Assembly: GCA_903874575.1 (NCBI GenBank)
Contig: CAIQSZ010000234.1
Span: forward strand, 1 to 6,850
Length of the DNA: 6,850 nt
Direction of reading: 5' to 3'
Origin: an uncultured Elusimicrobia bacterium
GTDB lineage: Bacteria; Elusimicrobiota; Elusimicrobia; UBA1565; UBA9628
Shown here: positions 5,064-6,850 of the stretch, one piece after another
Numbering within the stretch: position 1 is the first letter of the stretch
Layout: every line of letters starts with the position of its first letter
Position numbers and translations under genes: made by a program
The notes under the pieces: generated by a model
The model's input: the letters and a program-made list of their open reading frames with translations, nothing else
Databases searched by the model: none
What the model was told of the DNA's origin: nothing

Positions 5064-6187
5064 GACTGCATCGTCTCGATGGAGAGGCGGAAACGGACGA
5101 GCGCCGCGGTGAAAAATGAAATCGCTATGCCGAGGAGCGCAAGGAACTGCGGCCACACCACGCTGAAGCCGGCGCCGCGATAGAGGATGGCCTGCGCCAG
5201 GCTTACAAAGTGAGTCGTGGGCGCGGCCAGCATGATCTTCTGCACCAGCGCGGGCATGCTCTCCCGCGGCGTGAGCGAACCGGAGAGAACCTCCAGCGGA
5301 AGCAGGACGAGAATTATGAGCAACCCGAACTGCGGCATGGAGCGCGCGACCGTACCCAGGAAAATCCCCATGGAGGTGGTGGCCAACAAGCTGAGCGTTA
5401 CCCCGAGCAGGAACAGGGGCACGGAGCCCGAGATCGCGACGCCGACGGCTCCTCTGACCATGATCTGCAGGCCGAAAGTCGCGGCGATGAGGACGACCAG
5501 GCCCATGGACCATATCTTTGAGACCATGATCTCGAACGGCGTCAGCGGCATCGCCAGCAGATGCTCGATGGTTCCGTGCTCGCGCTCGCGAATGAGGGCG
5601 GCTCCGGTCAGGATGATGGAGAGCATGGTGACGTTGTTGATCAGTTCCATGACGGCGACGAACCAAGTCTGGGTGAGGTTTTCATTGAATAAGATGCGCG
5701 GCGCAAGCTCCACCGGCAAGGGCGGGACGGAGCGATGCCTTTGCATAAAGTCGGTCACTTCGCCGCTCACGATGCTCTGGATGTACCCGGCTCCGACGAA
5801 CGCCTGGCTGACGAGCGTGGCGTCCACGTTGAGCTGCACCGCCGGCCGTTTGCCGGCGACGACGTCCCTCTCGAAGTCGGGAGGCACTTCCAGGGAAAAG
5901 CTGTACCGGCCGTTGTCCATGCCGAGGTCGGCGTCGCGCGAAGACGCCAACACGAACTTTTTGAAATGGGGAGGATACAGGCTGTCGGTGATGCGCATGG
6001 AAAGCGGCGTTTGGTCCTGATCCACAATCGCGACCGGAGCGTCCTGCAGCACCTCCGGCTGCGCCCGCGCGGCGACATAGATGCCGATCGAGAACGCCCA
6101 AACGATCAGCACCAACATCGCGGGATCGCGATACAGGCTGCGCAACTCCTTCACGCCGAGATGGAAAATATTCGCTGGACTTGCCAT
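5060..6187 (-). CDS. yhhJ: ABC-2 type exporter permease YhhJ
   Basis: A 375-residue inner-membrane permease, close in length and in many blocks to E. coli YhhJ as I remember it. Examples are NIFHLGVKELRSL (6-18), LIREREHGTIEHLLAMPLTP (198-217), FEIMVSKIWSMGLVV (218-232), TPRESMP (306-312) and PTTHFVSLAQAILYRGAG (323-340). Layout is ABC2_membrane_3-like: one N-terminal helix (about 23-41), a periplasmic domain (about 45-170), then five helices near 176-199, 226-246, 253-280, 285-303 and 344-365. The cytoplasmic REREHGT loop is the likely contact with the ATPase. Two starts are adjacent: GTG at 6188-6190 and ATG at 6185-6187. I chose ATG because AGGAGG lies 4 nt before it but only 1 nt before the GTG. 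The ATG overlaps the TGA of the rbbA-like gene by one base. The protein would pair with the RbbA permease half and, through a fusion protein, with the outer-membrane factor downstream. Substrate is unknown. Confidence 0.93.
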   Translation of the reverse strand: MASPANIFHLGVKELRSLYRDPAMLVLIVWAFSIGIYVAARAQPEVLQDAPVAIVDQDQTPLSMRITDSLYPPHFKKFVLASSRDADLGMDNGRYSFSLEVPPDFERDVVAGKRPAVQLNVDATLVSQAFVGAGYIQSIVSGEVTDFMQRHRSVPPLPVELAPRILFNENLTQTWFVAVMELINNVTMLSIILTGAALIREREHGTIEHLLAMPLTPFEIMVSKIWSMGLVVLIAATFGLQIMVRGAVGVAISGSVPLFLLGVTLSLLATTSMGIFLGTVARSMPQFGLLIILVLLPLEVLSGSLTPRESMPALVQKIMLAAPTTHFVSLAQAILYRGAGFSVVWPQFLALLGIAISFFTAALVRFRLSIETMQS

Positions 6188-6850
6188 CACTCCTCCTGCT
6201 TCTTGAGCAGCGATACGCTGGCGACGGTCAATACGGGGACCATCGCCGCAAGCGCGAGAAACGAGGGGTACAGTTCGCGAAATCCCAGGCCCTTGGAGAA
6301 GGTTCCGCGGCAGATGATGAGGAAATAGGTCGTGGGATACAGGCGCCCGATGATCGAACCTAAGCCGGACAGCGAGGAGATGGGATTGAGTAATCCGGCG
6401 AATTGGATGGCCGGCAGAAGGGTCCCGATGGCGGTGCCGAAAATCGCGGCGATCTGGCTGTCCGTAAACGTGGACATCAGCAGGCCCAGTCCGGTCGCTC
6501 CGGTCACATAGATCAGGGCTCCTGTCGCGAGCGCCGGGAAGCTTCCGTTCATCGGCACGCGAAATATGAGCAGCGCCATCAGCGTCATCAGCACGAAATT
6601 GATCATGCCGATCGCAATGTAGGGAAGCTGCTTGCCAAGCATGAATTCAAGCTTGGTCACGGGCGTGACGTAGAGGTTCAGGATGGATCCCAGTTCCTTC
6701 TCGCGCACCACCCCCAGCGCAGTGAGCATGGAGGGAATAAAGATCAGCAGCAGGGACATGACCGCCGGCACCATCGCGACCAGGCTCGCGACGTCGGGAT
6801 TGTAGCGGTAGCGGGTTTCGAGATTAAAGAGCGCTCCGCCGCTGAAGCCG
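6187..6850 (-). CDS. rbbA: RbbA-like ABC transporter ATP-binding/permease protein, C-terminal permease part (5' partial)
   Basis: 220 C-terminal residues are visible and the frame is open at the right edge. The sequence matches the end of E. coli RbbA (YhiH) as I remember it: YRYNPDVASLVAMVPAV (14-30), ALGVVREKELGSILNLYVTP (44-63), FMLGKQLPYIAIGM (69-82), SQIAAIFGTAIGTLLPA (131-147), RGTFSKGL (181-188), and the terminal LLKKQEE. Helices lie near 27-46, 76-97, 105-126, 131-152 and 195-215. Full-length RbbA carries two nucleotide-binding domains before this permease domain; those would be beyond the window and cannot be confirmed. RbbA was described in E. coli as a ribosome-bound ATPase, yet the permease domain and linkage to yhhJ and an outer-membrane channel point to export. 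The internal ATG at 6774 is not the start, because homology continues upstream of it. Its TGA (6187-6189) overlaps the yhhJ ATG. Confidence 0.9.
   Translation of the reverse strand, partial: GFSGGALFNLETRYRYNPDVASLVAMVPAVMSLLLIFIPSMLTALGVVREKELGSILNLYVTPVTKLEFMLGKQLPYIAIGMINFVLMTLMALLIFRVPMNGSFPALATGALIYVTGATGLGLLMSTFTDSQIAAIFGTAIGTLLPAIQFAGLLNPISSLSGLGSIIGRLYPTTYFLIICRGTFSKGLGFRELYPSFLALAAMVPVLTVASVSLLKKQEE
6189..6197 (-). promoter_or_regulatory. Strong Shine-Dalgarno deciding the yhhJ start
   Basis: On the minus strand the sequence AGGAGGAGTGATG places AGGAGG inside the last codons of the rbbA-like gene, 4 nt ahead of the ATG. This is the best ribosome-binding site in the window. It favours ATG over the overlapping GTG and suggests YhhJ is made by independent strong initiation as well as by coupling. 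Confidence 0.7.

Noticed and set aside
5064..5666. N-terminal extension of the outer-membrane factor to a start at 5666
   Set aside because: The extension lies inside yhhJ in another frame and has shadow composition (His/Arg-rich). The ATG at 5063 gives a proper lipoprotein signal and an ATGA overlap.
5217..6020. Plus-strand open frame of 267 codons opposite yhhJ
   Set aside because: Antisense to a strongly recognisable permease, rich in Ser/Arg/Met, without domains.

Overview
The window looks like chromosomal DNA from a GC-rich, Gram-negative (diderm) bacterium. The diderm inference rests on an outer-membrane efflux lipoprotein with a lipobox, encoded beside a YhhJ/RbbA-type ABC exporter. 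The phylum cannot be fixed from the sequence alone. The left 2 kb is very GC-rich. The 3080-3148 divergent promoter region is conspicuously AT-rich by comparison.

Left part (1-1979). A 5'-truncated gene for a polytopic membrane protein, probably a GT-C/family-39-like glycosyltransferase relative, runs rightward and ends at 799. It converges with a leftward gene (810-1979) for a membrane-anchored SGNH/GDSL-type hydrolase. Both fit cell-envelope glycan work, but they are convergent and so do not form one operon.

Middle part (2052-3466). A leftward two-gene unit encodes a small four-helix membrane protein of unknown function (2657-3079) and a class I SAM-dependent methyltransferase (2052-2660). 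Their start and stop overlap as ATGA. Divergent from it is an HxlR-family regulator (3149-3466) that carries the family's N-terminal Cys-Pro motif. The 69-bp region between them holds two inverted repeats and a good -10 hexamer for the leftward unit. This looks like a self-contained regulator/target module that may respond to thiol-reactive or oxidative signals.

Gap (3467-3659). This is convergent intergenic DNA with no confident gene. It contains protein-like open frames on both strands, possibly a gene remnant, and a perfect 8-bp inverted repeat.

Right part (3660-6850). A leftward, tightly overlapping operon reads rbbA-like permease end (5' part outside the window), then yhhJ, then an OprM/NodT-type outer-membrane factor. 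The two ABC-2 permease pieces and the outer-membrane channel would form the inner and outer parts of a tripartite ABC exporter. A membrane-fusion protein (YhiI/HlyD type) and the RbbA ATPase domains are expected just beyond 6850.

I see no rRNA, tRNA, CRISPR array, insertion sequence or prophage. I also see no clear new multi-gene system. The most interesting items are the HxlR module with its operator-like dyads, the unexplained 3467-3600 fragment, and the co-encoded outer-membrane channel of the RbbA/YhhJ exporter.
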